Origin: Lotus japonicus
Taxonomy: Eukaryota > Streptophyta > Magnoliopsida > Fabales > Fabaceae
Assembly (NCBI RefSeq): GCF_012489685.1
Contig: NC_080041.1
Span: 24,541,780-24,605,779, forward strand
Length of the DNA: 64,000 nucleotides
Reading direction: 5' to 3'
Position 1 is the first letter of the stretch. Every line of letters begins with the position of its first letter. The position numbers were made by a program, and so were the translations under genes. Under the pieces are notes generated by a model that was not told the DNA's origin, made no database searches, and saw nothing but the letters and a program-made list of their open reading frames with translations. Below are positions 34,481-45,267 of the stretch, piece by piece.

Positions 34481-35223
34481 TTAACTTAGAAGAGAACGTG
34501 ATGGAACAAGTTCATCAGGTTCACAAAGGAAGATCCATTTGGCCCATTTTCTTCCATGTGCCAATTTCTTCCATTTTAAATCATTTTCTTTCATCACCTT
34601 CCCATTTTCTCCATCCATCAACTCTCTCACAAGCTTCTCAACTTTGTCCCTCTTAGCATCTTCAATCTCCAAACCAATCCCCCATTCCTCACAGCAAAAC
34701 CGACAATTTGTCTGTTGTTCAGCGTAGAACGGCCAGCATATCATCGGAACACCGCCACAAACACTCTCCAACGTTGAATTCCAACCACTATGTGTCAAGA
34801 ACCCTCCAATTGCAGGGTGAGCCAGCACTTCCTCTTGTGGCGTCCAACTTGACAATAAGCCTCTGTCTTTTGTGACCGCCACAAACTCTTATGGCAAAAC
34901 CGATATTTCCCCGGCAACAAGACCTGGCCTTATCACCCACAAGAATGATTTTTTGCTATTGGCAAGCCCCCAAGCAAACTCGACCAATTGCTCACTCGCC
35001 ATCATTGTGGTGCTTCCAAAACTAACATAAACTACAGAGTTTGGTTCTTTGTTGTCAAGCCATTTGAGACACTCTAAATCCTCTTTCCAAAGGTTGGACC
35101 CAATTGAGTTCAAGTCCTTGTCGGTCACATCCTTTATGAGAAGATTTAGAGGGCCAATGGGATACACAAGGGGCATAATTGACGAGAATGCTTCCAGAAC
35201 ATCATGCTCCAATGCATCAAACG
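34481..35223 (-). pseudogene. UGT85-type glycosyltransferase, 3' part of exon 2
   Basis: On the minus strand from 35223 the frame continues that of 47430-47617: DALEHDVLEAFSSIMPLVY, PIGPLNLL, VVYVSFGSTT and FLWVIRPGLV. The PSPG nucleotide-sugar box (34715-34846) begins [16 protein letters not shown], contains [10 protein letters not shown] and ends AEQQ, the UDP-sugar-binding signature of plant family 1 glycosyltransferases. It is a pseudogene for three reasons: the 12.2-kb insertion of LTR B, an in-frame TAA at 34889-34891 just before the [10 protein letters not shown] segment, and a frameshift near 34550, after which the usual GSSFVNL-type C-terminus is found in another frame. The UGT85 subfamily is inferred from motif resemblance. 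Confidence 0.9.
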
Positions 35224-35915
35224 TGTAAGACCTGGATTTACAGAGCAAGTTAATTTCCGACTCACGCGTAGAATCAGTGTAAGCGTGACAGGAGTTTGAT
35301 GTTTGAGAAAGATCAATGAAGAAGAAAGTTCAGGGATTGCTTGAGGAATGTTGCGTAATCGCTGTAGGAACTAGTGCGAGTCGTCTGCACACCTGCCTTA
35401 TGGCGAGCGTGTCCAGAATAACCTAATTTCGCTTTTAGAGCAACGTTTTAAGTGAGATTTCAAATCCTTGGAAAATTTAAAGGTTCTCTTTATTTTTCCT
35501 TCGACCAACGTTTCATTTCGGAACTCTGGACTGTACGCACGATAGTATTCACTTTTCGGAAGTCCGACGACGCTAATTTCTTTGCTTCGAAACCCTAGAT
35601 TCGAGCGATGGATGAAGACTTTTTCTATTCGGGACTTCTAACGAAGTTTCCGTTCGCGTTGCCAGATTTGTTTCGACATTTCTAATCTTTCTTCAGAAGG
35701 AAGTTTTGTCGTCTGACCATCACAGCAAAAAGTAGTTTTTCGGGACAGATTAACTTACACCGCTTTTGGGATTTTAGATATCGTTTTTCCCAAATGTCAG
35801 AGATTTGTTTTGAGTTCTGGAATTATGACGCCAGAATCTCTCTTAGAATTCATCGGTGAACGTGCTGCAAAAATCGGAATCGCGAAATTTTCATTTTCCC
35901 GCGATTTCACCTGCC

Positions 35916-35924
35916 TATAAATAG
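35916..35924 (+). promoter_or_regulatory. TATA box of gypsy LTR B
   Basis: TATAAATAG in a GC-neutral context (CTGCCTATAAATAGTCG) is followed by a purine-rich leader (GAGGAGAGGAGAGGGAG near 35973). The corresponding box of element A is at 5452-5460 on the minus strand. Confidence 0.7.
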
Positions 35925-37377
35925 TCGAAAAAGCAAAATATCTCCCATTTTCTTCCCAAGGAGGCCGCGGATTGAGGAGAGGAGAGGGAGAGGAGATTTT
36001 CGCCGAAACTCGACCGATCTTCGCGCAGTTCGTTCCTACTTCAAGGTATCGAGGTAACTAGCTTGATTCTTACCTCTGATTACTGTTTCTACTGCGTTTC
36101 TTTAGTCGTTTCTGTGCTCAAAGTTTCGAGCTTTTCGTAAAACTGTCCGTTTTTCTTGATTTTTCGCTTGGGGTTTGTTCTCTACGTGCCCAAGAGCCTA
36201 AAACCTCCGTCAGTATTCGCCGATTGTGATCGAGTTGTCCAGGATCTGAAAAACTGATTCAAAACTCTTTTGTCGCACATTTCGAAACTTTATTGTCGAA
36301 AAGTCGTAATCTGACTTCGTGCCTTTAGGATTAGTTGTCACGGATGTCGTTAGGATCATTACTGTCAAATTTGTTTTCCGAACTGATAACTTTGAGGTTT
36401 TGAGCTTTTATTTTGGACCAAAACGCCCCTGAACAGCCGTATTTTGATCCGATCGTCCGAAAATTGTTCCGACAGTTTCTTTGCCTTAGTTTTACCCTAA
36501 AACTACCTTGTAAACAGATTTGATCGAAGAAAAAGAGCCGGAGCCCTTTTTCCTTTTTGGCCGAGAGCTATTCCAAGGGGGGGGGAAGTTTTTCGTTTTC
36601 GAAAACTTGTCTTTTCGCATCCGATTGATGTATTCTGAAGCTTTAATGCTTTGTCTATCGTTTATGAGTTGTATTGTGATCGAACTAATCGATTTTGTTT
36701 GGATTCTGCTTTGTTTTTCTCCGAGGTTCAGTTGACGGAACTTTGGGATCTTTAGAGCATTTGATTGAAGGAACCTTTGATTGCGAGGCTGGAACAGCTC
36801 GAGGTTAGGGCAACTTACATATTAGCTATGATTGCACGATAGGCGTCGATAAATTCGACTTATGCTTTATCTGATGTTGATTATGATGATGAGTTGATGT
36901 TATGATGTTTTCCATAACTTGTGATATTGTGGTATTGTTGGATTGTGCGTTTTGACGCGACTTCGGAGTGGAAATTCATTGATCTGGTGATCTTTGATAT
37001 TTCGGGTTGGATGAACAACCCTAGGCAAGTTCAAACGTGGGGTTTGAGACTTAGCCATTTGTTGGTATTGTTGGTTTACTTAGACTTTCCCCAGGAAACT
37101 TCTTTTGGAGGGTTTTGGAAAAACTTAGAATGATTAGACTTTCGAAAACTAAAGACTTTGGGAGACTTAGACTTTGAGAAATAAACTCATAACTTGACTA
37201 ATTCGAATTGAAACAATTTTTATTAACGTTTAAGCATAGGAGAACTGAAGGGGAAAATATTTACGAAAGACGGGGAAAAGTCGACTTCTGTTGTGGGTTT
37301 TGGTTTTGGGGAAAGCCACTGAGGTGAGCTATGGTGATGATTGAAAGTCACCGAGTACTTTAAGTACTCTTGTTGTT

Positions 37378-37581
37378 GGGGTTGTGTTGTATTGACCGAC
37401 ACTAAACCCTTGTGTACTCTTGTTGTTGGAGCTGTGTTGTATTGACCGACACTCAGTGCTCTTGTTGTTGGGGCTGTGTTGTATTGACCGACACTAAACC
37501 CTTGGGTTCTATTGTGATGGGACTTGTGTTGTATTGACCGACACTAACTCCGAGTTGTGTTGTATTGACCGACACTAACTC
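37378..37581 (+). repeat. Tandem hairpin-like array, loop TGTATTGACCG (5 units)
   Basis: Five units with constant core GTGT-TGTATTGACCG-ACAC start at about 37384, 37434, 37476, 37526 and 37557. Outer arms differ but often remain complementary within a unit: GGGTT/AACCC (unit 1), GAGC/GCTC (unit 2), GGG/CCC (unit 3), GGA/TCC (unit 4) and GAGTT/AACTC (unit 5). Units 1 and 5 form 9-bp stems with a 1-2-base bulge; the others have internal loops. Confidence 0.75.
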
Positions 37582-37667
37582 TTGGGTTTGTTTTGAGATT
37601 GGGTTTGAGCTTAATGCTTGTGTGGTGAGGACGATTCGATGTTTGGCTAACCATATTGCATCAATCG

Positions 37668-37896
37668 GGTGAATAACGGGAATGGTTCACCTGTGCATCT
37701 TTTGGTGAATAACGGGAATGGTTCACCAATGTATTAATGATGAATAACGGGAATGGTTCATCATACGGTGAATAACGGGAATGGTTCACCAAGGGTGAAT
37801 AACGGGAATGGTTCACCAAGGATGAATAACGGGAATGGTTCATCCATAGTGAAGAACGGGAATGCTTCACTTGTGGCGAACGGGAACGCGTCACAA
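37668..37896 (+). repeat. Tandem hairpin array, loop AACGGGAAYG (8 units)
   Basis: Eight units share the loop AACGGGAATG (seven) or AACGGGAACG (last). Stems in order are GGTGAA/TTCACC, TTGGTGAA/TTCACCAA, ATGATGAA/TTCATCAT, GGTGAA/TTCACC, GGTGAA/TTCACC, GGATGAA/TTCATCC, AGTGAAG/CTTCACT and TTGTGGCG/CGTCACAA. Innermost T-G pairs of units 1-6 become G-C in units 7 and 8. Paired changes are seen at five or more stem positions, while the loop stays constant. Confidence 0.88.
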
Positions 37897-38001
37897 TCCG
37901 GATCATATTGATTGCATTTCACGCATACATTCATTATGACTGGGATTGTGTGCTGTTTGATTTATTGAAGCATTGTTAGAGCCATAACATGCTAGGATTA
38001 T

Positions 38002-40842
38002 TGATAACTCCTAGGCAAGTGTACCTATTCGTTAAGTAGTAATAAAATATCGAACTCAAGGATTGCGGTTGTCCAAATCAATTTCACCTATTAAATAACT
38101 AAAAAGACTAGTAAAAAGGTTTTGGGGGTAAATAATTGTTGAAAAAGAACTTAATTCAAAGTTGTAAAATTCAGTGAAAAGCAAGTACGCGGTATTGAAA
38201 GCAATCAAAAGGGGAAGTACCTGGGGTAGGATTTCATCAATTTCACTTATGTTTTTAATAGACTAATTAACTCATGAATTTTCTAACTTATTTATGGTGC
38301 TTGCCTAAGTTTCTACGTGATAATCTCTTAACTACGTAGAACTTCCAATTAAACTGCTAACACTAATCTCTTAGTTCCTAGACGAATTTAATTGGAGAAT
38401 TAAAGTACTTAGTTACTAGCCAACACAATTAGAAGTTACCCTTATCTCTAAGGCGTAGGCGTTCCTAATCAATTTCTCACCGGATCCCTATTTTCTACCG
38501 ATTTCTCAATCGCATACAAAATAGCAAAGGTAATCTTCATGCATAAAGATTCATATATAAAAGATGAGAAATTCATAAATAAAAATAGGATTCATGAGTC
38601 TAAAAAGTAAATCAAAACATAAGGTCAAGAGAATCAAACCGAACACCCCAAGTACCTACGGAGGTTTAGCCAAGCATGGCTTCCATGATCAAATAAATTA
38701 TTGAAATAAAAAGAATTCTTCAAAAAGCTCAAAGTGGTGCTAGGGTTCACTCCCAGAAGAAGACTCAAAAGCTGCTCTCAATATATCAGTCCCCCTTTCC
38801 TCTCTACGTTTTTTCCAATATATATATTGCTTCTGTTGGGACGCGTTTAACATGGACCAGTTTTTTCTGGTCCATGGTTACACCACTCTTCTTTTGACCT
38901 TCTATTGCAGGTTTTCCGTTTTTTTTTTTTAAATAAAAATACATATTTATTAATCACAACAATTAATTTGTGATAATTTTGATTAAGTTAATTAAAACCT
39001 AGTTCCTCATAATCTCTTCTCTCTCCTCTCTCCTCTTCATCTTCTACCTCCCAAACATGCTAAATCGATGGACAGAACAGCAAAATGGTTTGATGAAATT
39101 CTTAAAAAAACAATGTTATCTTCTCAATTTCATCTCCACCATCATCACGCACTACATCATTCATAAGCATCATATCATCATCATCATATGATGGCAGCAA
39201 CAACAGCACAAGAAGAAGTGGAAAACAAGCAGGTGATATTTCACAGATTCACTCCTCAATCTCAACCCCAACACCCATCCACTTGCAACCTTCATCAACA
39301 ATCTCCAACAACTCATCTTTCTTTCAGATCTGACCACCCCAAATATTTAGCATGACCAGAAACGTATTTCCACCTCAAAATAGACCAAACACATTTTCAA
39401 AACAATTAACTTAACATAATTTGAGATTAATTGGATCTGGTCAATCCCCTCCTTTCTCAACTCTTTTTTCTCACCCAGAAAACCTGCAACCCAGATCTGG
39501 TTTTTTTTCACAAGCCATGAATTTTAATAAAACAAAGCCGTGAAACCACCAGAAGCTTTATCAATAAAATCTGATATTCTAGTTAACAGATAATCAAAGA
39601 TTACGGTTGCTTTTACTCTGCTTCCTTGGCAAAATTGTTAAGAACAAATTTTTCCAATTGTTGTCCCTATACCTCATCTATGTACAAGAAATCAAGATCC
39701 AAGAAACGATTAAGAAATCAATCAAAAGATCTGGGTCATAAATCGATTAGAAGGAAGTGACGGACGGACCCAGATTGTCTTCGCATCTTGAAGGTCTCGG
39801 AGATAAAGCCAATGGCAATTTGACCCTTAACTCCGGCATCCTTGACATGAATCTCGAAATAGTAAACAAGGCGCGGTTGGAGCAGTCGTCGCCGCCTGTC
39901 ACCGCCCCTCCCTTCCTCTTGACGCCTCCACCACCAGATCTGTCTTCTTGCCCAGATCTGGAAAAAGCCTTATTTTTATCAGAATATATCCACAACCCAA
40001 AGCTTTTCTCTTTCGATTTTGTGGTGGTGGTGGGGTTACGGGTTGTGGTGGCGGCGATCGGGTTTAAGGTTGTTGGTATCAGTGGTTGCTGGGTGGGAGG
40101 AAGAAAAGAAGAAGATGAACTAATTAATGGCTATGTAATCTAACCTAATTCAATTAACCTAATAATTAATGAAAGATTAATAAAATATGTTTTTTGATTT
40201 TTTTTTAAAAACCTGTTATTAGGGGTCAAAAGGGAGTGGTGCAATTTTACACCACACAAAAGTGGTCCATAATAAATTTTTCCCTTCTGTTGCTCTATTT
40301 CCGTCTGTTTCCGTACCAATCACGTGATACCTTTCAAAAGTACAAAAACCTGCTACTGCCACGTGTCATGTTACAAGTGGACCAAACTTATAAGAGGGTA
40401 ATCCAGTGCTCCGCAAGTCATTGTCTTATGGTGCACCTCTAATATGGTCGCGCCACATGGCATGGAACAAAGCTGCATCCGTCCAATCTCCTGCGGGTGC
40501 ATGGTAACTCCGTGGACCAGCTGTACCGAATCAGCTTCCTTTTTCCTGATTTTCCCTTTTCTTTTTATTCCTAAAAATCCTAAAAAGATAAAATAAATTA
40601 GAATAAAATATTAAAAAGATAATAACTCAAAATAAAACATATCAATTAAAAATAAAATAACTTAAATCCTAATAAATCTAAATAAAAATCATAAAAATAT
40701 ATAAAAATACTAAAAACCACATAAAAATTGTAAAATGCATGAAATAATCATGGAGTGACCTAAAATAACTAAAATATCCTAAATAATATATCAAAATGCA
40801 TGGAAATAAACTAGAAAAATAGCTTAAACACTCGGGTCATCA
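38002..40842 (-). repeat. 3' LTR of the Athila-type element, split by a MULE
   Basis: It is 2841 bp in total; subtracting the 1445-bp MULE and its 9-bp duplication gives exactly 1387 bp, the length of the other LTR. Ends are intact. Confidence 0.93.
38839..40283. mobile_element. Non-autonomous MULE, possible captured segment
   Basis: The element is 1445 bp, flanked by the 9-bp duplication CTTCTGTTG (38830-38838 and 40284-40292). Imperfect inverted ends of roughly 60 bp can be aligned: both arms contain ATGGACCA, ACACCACTC or CACCACTCC, and CTTTTGACC. No transposase is present. The interior 39740-40140 is much less AT-rich than its surroundings and has a 128-codon frame (39757-40143) and an overlapping frame on the other strand. 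That is typical of a captured host gene fragment (Pack-MULE), but I cannot identify the source. Confidence 0.88.
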
Positions 40843-42524
40843 CACCCCTATACTCAACGACAGCTTGTCCTCAAGCGTAAACTTAAGGTTGCTTGTCCTC
40901 AAGCTCAAGAAAATAGTTCAAAGCAAGGTGCTAGTATACATATTTTCACAAAGATACATGAGATGAGTTACTCAAAATAGTTCATGCAGAAAATTAAGTT
41001 TTAAAAACTGAGTAACCTTTAGTAAGTGCAAACAAGAATTATATAAAATACCAAGATGTGGGGTTTCACATTTTATTCCTAATTCCCCAACCCCATATTG
41101 AGAATCCACTAATGATGGCCAACAGTCTTATTTTATTATGAGCACACACATGTTATTTCCTTTTCAATTTAGCTTTTTTCCCAACCCTTCATAGTTATTA
41201 CCAACTCAGGGCGAAATTATTTTCTTTTATTTAACAAGGTCAGAATATGATTGGGGGTATGCTCAGTGGTGCAAATACTTCCCATTCCCTTACTCACATT
41301 CTTTCCCTATTATTATTTTTTTCATTTTTAGCACTTTAGCTTTACTTTCACATGTGTGCCCCATTTTTAACCTCACAGCCAAAAAGAGTGTAGACTCAAT
41401 ATAAAGATTAAAAGGAAAACTACATATTTTATGCATTATCCCCACTAACTTGGAATCCTAATAATCTTACTGCACTTTTCCAAAACTCACTCAAGTCTCT
41501 ATCACTTAACTCTCCACATGGACCACAAGTTTCACTCACACCCATGCATCAAGCTCATTTTATTGAAACAACTAGCATCAAACCCAGAACAAATATTAAA
41601 AATAACAACAAGCATTATTCAAGCACAAAGGTGTGAATACCAAGAATCCAAAGCATGTGCATACTAGTGTGTGCAATATTAATAACTAAATGCTAAATGC
41701 ATGATCATGAAATTAAATGAGAGATAAGTGGTTCAGAAAAACTCCCTGTACTCGAATTGGGTGCAAACTTGAAAGCACCAGGACATGGTCAGTTGGGCCC
41801 TCTAACTCAGATTAATTCCTGTAAAATCACTTAATCCTTGCAAAAATGAGCACACAAATTAAAACACCACAAAATAACTCAAATAATTCATGAGAACACT
41901 AAGACTCAATAAAAAAAAATTAGAAACTCAAACTAAAAAGATTTTTTTTTATTTTTTAATTTATAATTTTTTTGAAATTTTCTAATTTTTCCTGAAATTT
42001 TTAGATATATGTTTTTTCCAGAAAATTGAAGAGAAGGGAAAGAAGAGAAAACCGCGTGAATGAGAAAAGGAAATAGAGAACAAGAATACGTGACTAATAA
42101 AACAAAAGGGAAAGAGATTGTTTTTTATTTTTTTTTTAAATAAATGAGATAAGTTTTAGATAAAAACCAAATCTTTTATTTTTAAATCAAACTTGGTGCT
42201 ATAGCACCAACCTTTCAAAGGAACCGCGCCAAATTAGTGCTGGAAATTCCAGCCCACCCTTAGCTTATGCTATAGCCTGGAAATTGCCTTGAAATAGCAT
42301 CGTTTTCGTGCTGCAATTTCCAGTGGCCGTGACTAGCAGTATTTTTTTTTTTTTTTATACTGACATTAACAATAAGAAAACAAAAGCAGTAAAAAAATTA
42401 AACCTAAGAAACCAAAATGAAATAGGAATTAAAACTAAGGAAATAAAATTAAAACTATCACTTGGGTTGTCTTCCAAAAAGCGCAATGTTATAGTCTTTG
42501 CTAGACTCCCCAAGACTCAGAATG
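40843..42524 (-). other. Non-coding 3' half of the Athila-type element
   Basis: AT-rich, without a pol-like frame. It includes an 18-base perfect palindrome, TTGGTGCTATAGCACCAA (42193-42210), followed by other short palindromes such as CTGGAAATTCCAG (about 42239-42251). This is where RT and integrase would be in a full Athila element. Confidence 0.75.
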
Positions 42525-43483
42525 TCATCCGGGGTTTATCCCATAGTGCATTGCACTTCCGGGATCTTTCAGCTGAGCACACATATTAGTCAAATTTTTG
42601 CATGCAACCTCAAGAGCTAAAACACAATCATTAAATTTTGAATTAAGAGGGATAGGAAAATTTTTATTTTTCTTACGCTTTGGCTTCCATTGGAAGCACT
42701 CACCTTTTACCTTCTCCTCCTTCTCCTCTGAGCTGACAACCTTGCTCATTGAGTAGACTTTCTCAGTTTGGTCGTTCTGCGTGTTCTCCTTTTTCTTCTT
42801 ATTTGATGCTCCAGCTTTTTCTTTAAGGAAGAACTGCTTCAATTTCTCATCACTCCACTCGTCCATCATCTCCACCAAGAATGCATCATTCTTCTCAATT
42901 TGCTTTGGCTTCAGGTCAAATATGGTGAAAGTGATTTTCTCATCAGCTACCCTTAAAGATATTGTTCTTTTTCCCACATTTATTTTCGCTTGTGAAGTGG
43001 CTAGGAACGGTCTTCCCAGAATCAATGGTATTTTAGAGTCCTCGTCCATATCAATTATCACAAAATCCACCGGAACTCAAACTCTCCTACTCTCACTAGC
43101 ACATCTTCAACAACTCCCCAAGGAGTCACCATGGAGCGGTCCGCTAGTTGAAGCATCATCATTGTTGGCTTCAGCTCTCCAATATTAAGTCGCTCGAACA
43201 TTGATAGGGGCATTAAGTTGACGCTTGCCCCTAAATCACATAAAGCTCTCACTTCCTTTGAAGCCCCAAAATTAACAGGTAGAGTGAAACTACCTGGATC
43301 CTTTCGTTTAGGTGGAAGCTTCTTTTGCAGAATAGCGCTACACTCCTCAGTAAGCTCAACGATGTCATTCTCTTCACTCAACTTCCTTTTCTTAGAAAGT
43401 ATCTCCTTCATGAACTTGGCATATTGAGGCATCTTTTCTAAAACTTCAGAGAATGGGAGATCTACACGCAACTTTTTAAACAT
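42525..43483 (-). pseudogene. Athila-type aspartic protease region
   Basis: The first frame (43483-43058) carries the protease active-site block ALCDLGASVNLMPLS, with DLG in place of the DTG/DSG triplet as is usual in Athila. A one-base loss near 43060-43072 moves the reading to the next frame, which continues with [21 protein letters not shown], the second conserved protease block. It then has a lysine-rich tail and a stop. The upstream part is in the same frame as gag but separated by a TAA at 43526-43528. Normally gag and protease are one polyprotein. Confidence 0.85.
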
Positions 43484-43528
43484 CGAAACAAACTTGGAGA
43501 ATGCTTCTCCAACCTTCTCTTTGCTATG

Positions 43529-45127
43529 TTAGTGGGAAAAGGGGGAAAAGGAACTCTTGTAAACTTTATTATTTTCTAACTCTACTTTTCTCTCTTCCTC
43601 GTCTTTCTTTTTCCGCTCTTTCTTTAACTCAATGCTCTCTTTTTTCTCTTTTTCATTATTCTCACTCCCTTTTTCTTTTCTCTCGCTCAAAGTTATTCCA
43701 CTCCTTAATGTAATAGCAGAACAATTTTCCTTGGGGTTAGGCACAGTGTTACTAGGAAACATACCTGGCGGTCTTTCAGCGAGTTGTTTTGAGATTTGAC
43801 CAACCTGGTTCTCCAGATTTTTGATTGAAGCCTCTTGGTTCTTGAAATTATTGCGAGATTCATTGATGAAACTCTTGGTGGTATGAGCCAATTCCCCCAC
43901 AATGTCTTCCAAGCTCCTCTTTCCAGCTCCTTCATCTTGTTGATGTGGTTGCCTTTGCTCCTGATATTGACCCCGCTGGTTGGAATATTGTCTTGAATCT
44001 CCTGATTGAATCGACTTATTTTGCCCTCCCCAAGAGAAGTTGGGGTGATTCCTCCAACCTGCATTATAAGTATTGGAATATGGATTATTTTGGGGGTTAG
44101 TCAGTATTTTTACCTCCTCATCGAATTTTGCATCATCATTGCCCACATGGCAGTCATCCAAACGCTTCACTATGGCATCCATTTTCAAAGACAACTTCTT
44201 ATTTGAGGCTAGAACGGCATCATATGTCTCTACTTCTTGAACACTTTTCCTGTTCTGTCTGTCGTTGTTGGAATGCATAGCTCTGGCTGCCAGATTATTA
44301 ATTATCTCTAAAGCTTCACTAGTGGGCAAAACATCAAAAGCTCCACCTGGAGCTGCAGTGTCTAATTTGTCTCTAGTATAATCATTCAATGAGGTATAAA
44401 AAATTACTACCTGATCAGTAAGAGAAATATTATGGCTTGGGCATTTCCTTAGAAGCTCATTGAACCGTTCCCATGCCACATATAAGTTCTCTTGATCCAT
44501 CTGGAGAAAGAAGTTGATCTCTTGCTTTAACTTCCTCGTGCGGGTTGCTGGAAAAAACTTTGACGTAAATTTCTTGGCTAGGTCGTCCCATGATACAATA
44601 CTGTGTGGAGGTTGAGACCTCAACCAAGTTGCAGCAGAATCCCTTAAGGAAAAGGGAAACAACATCAACCTTACTGTGTCTAGAGTGATTCCCTGTTTCT
44701 TCAATGGGGTGCACTGCTCTGTGAATGTAGCCATATGAGCATAGGGATCTTCGAGTATACTCCCTCCAAATTGGTGCTGGCTCACTAGGTGCATGAAGTG
44801 AGTTGGCACCTGGAAATTTTCTGGAACATTAGTAGGTGGAACAATACTTCCCTCAAATTCAAAGCTTATGTCAGGGGTAGTTATCTCTCGGATGGATCTC
44901 CTGGCATTCTGTTCTTCTAACTCTCTGTCTCGCTGAATTCTCTGGGCTTCATAATCTGCATCATATCGCCCTTCAAATTCAGCTCGAATCCTCGCCTCAA
45001 TCTGTTCCGGTGTCTCAGCCATTGTTATTGCTTGTTTTTGCTTTCTCTGTTGAGCTCGATTCTTCCGAGCAGTCTTCTCGATCTCAGGATCAAAAAGAAG
45101 GGAATTACGATCAACGGTACCTCGCAT
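43529..45127 (-). CDS. gag: Gag of the Athila-type element
   Basis: This is a 532-residue open frame. The centre holds the retrotransposon-gag capsid domain (MLFPFSLRDSAATWLRSQPP, WDDLAKKFTSKFFP, LYVAWERFNELLRKCP). Downstream is the Athila-type coiled-coil and QLAERPPGMFPSNT segment, and last a Lys/Glu-rich tail. No CCHC knuckle is seen, as in other Athila Gags. The frame ends at a TAA where family members continue into protease, so a premature stop is likely. Gag alone could still assemble particles. Confidence 0.88.
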   Translation of the reverse strand: MRGTVDRNSLLFDPEIEKTARKNRAQQRKQKQAITMAETPEQIEARIRAEFEGRYDADYEAQRIQRDRELEEQNARRSIREITTPDISFEFEGSIVPPTNVPENFQVPTHFMHLVSQHQFGGSILEDPYAHMATFTEQCTPLKKQGITLDTVRLMLFPFSLRDSAATWLRSQPPHSIVSWDDLAKKFTSKFFPATRTRKLKQEINFFLQMDQENLYVAWERFNELLRKCPSHNISLTDQVVIFYTSLNDYTRDKLDTAAPGGAFDVLPTSEALEIINNLAARAMHSNNDRQNRKSVQEVETYDAVLASNKKLSLKMDAIVKRLDDCHVGNDDAKFDEEVKILTNPQNNPYSNTYNAGWRNHPNFSWGGQNKSIQSGDSRQYSNQRGQYQEQRQPHQQDEGAGKRSLEDIVGELAHTTKSFINESRNNFKNQEASIKNLENQVGQISKQLAERPPGMFPSNTVPNPKENCSAITLRSGITLSERKEKGSENNEKEKKESIELKKERKKKDEEERKVELENNKVYKSSFSPFSH

Positions 45128-45243
45128 ACACTAGCAAACGATTGTTAGTAACACCAGCACAATAAAAGCAAAAATAAAAAATAAAAATAAATTAAAGTCT
45201 TAAAAGTAAGAAATAAGTTCTATTATTTTAGACTAAAGTGCAA

Positions 45244-45261
45244 TCCCCGGCAACGGCGCCA
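45244..45261 (-). other. Primer-binding site, tRNA-Asp
   Basis: The minus strand reads TGGCGCCGTTGCCGGGGA, 18 bases complementary to the 3' end of plant tRNA-Asp, six bases inside the 5' LTR. This site is the hallmark of Athila elements. Confidence 0.95.
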
Positions 45262-45267
45262 AAAACT

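Noticed and set aside
37668..37896. Regular repeats with short spacers, looking like a CRISPR array
   Set aside because: It lies inside a plant LTR, spacers are short and not unique, units are self-complementary, and no cas-like gene exists.
39757..40143. 128-codon frame in the MULE as a gene
   Set aside because: No recognisable product and a competing frame on the other strand; treated only as a possible captured fragment.
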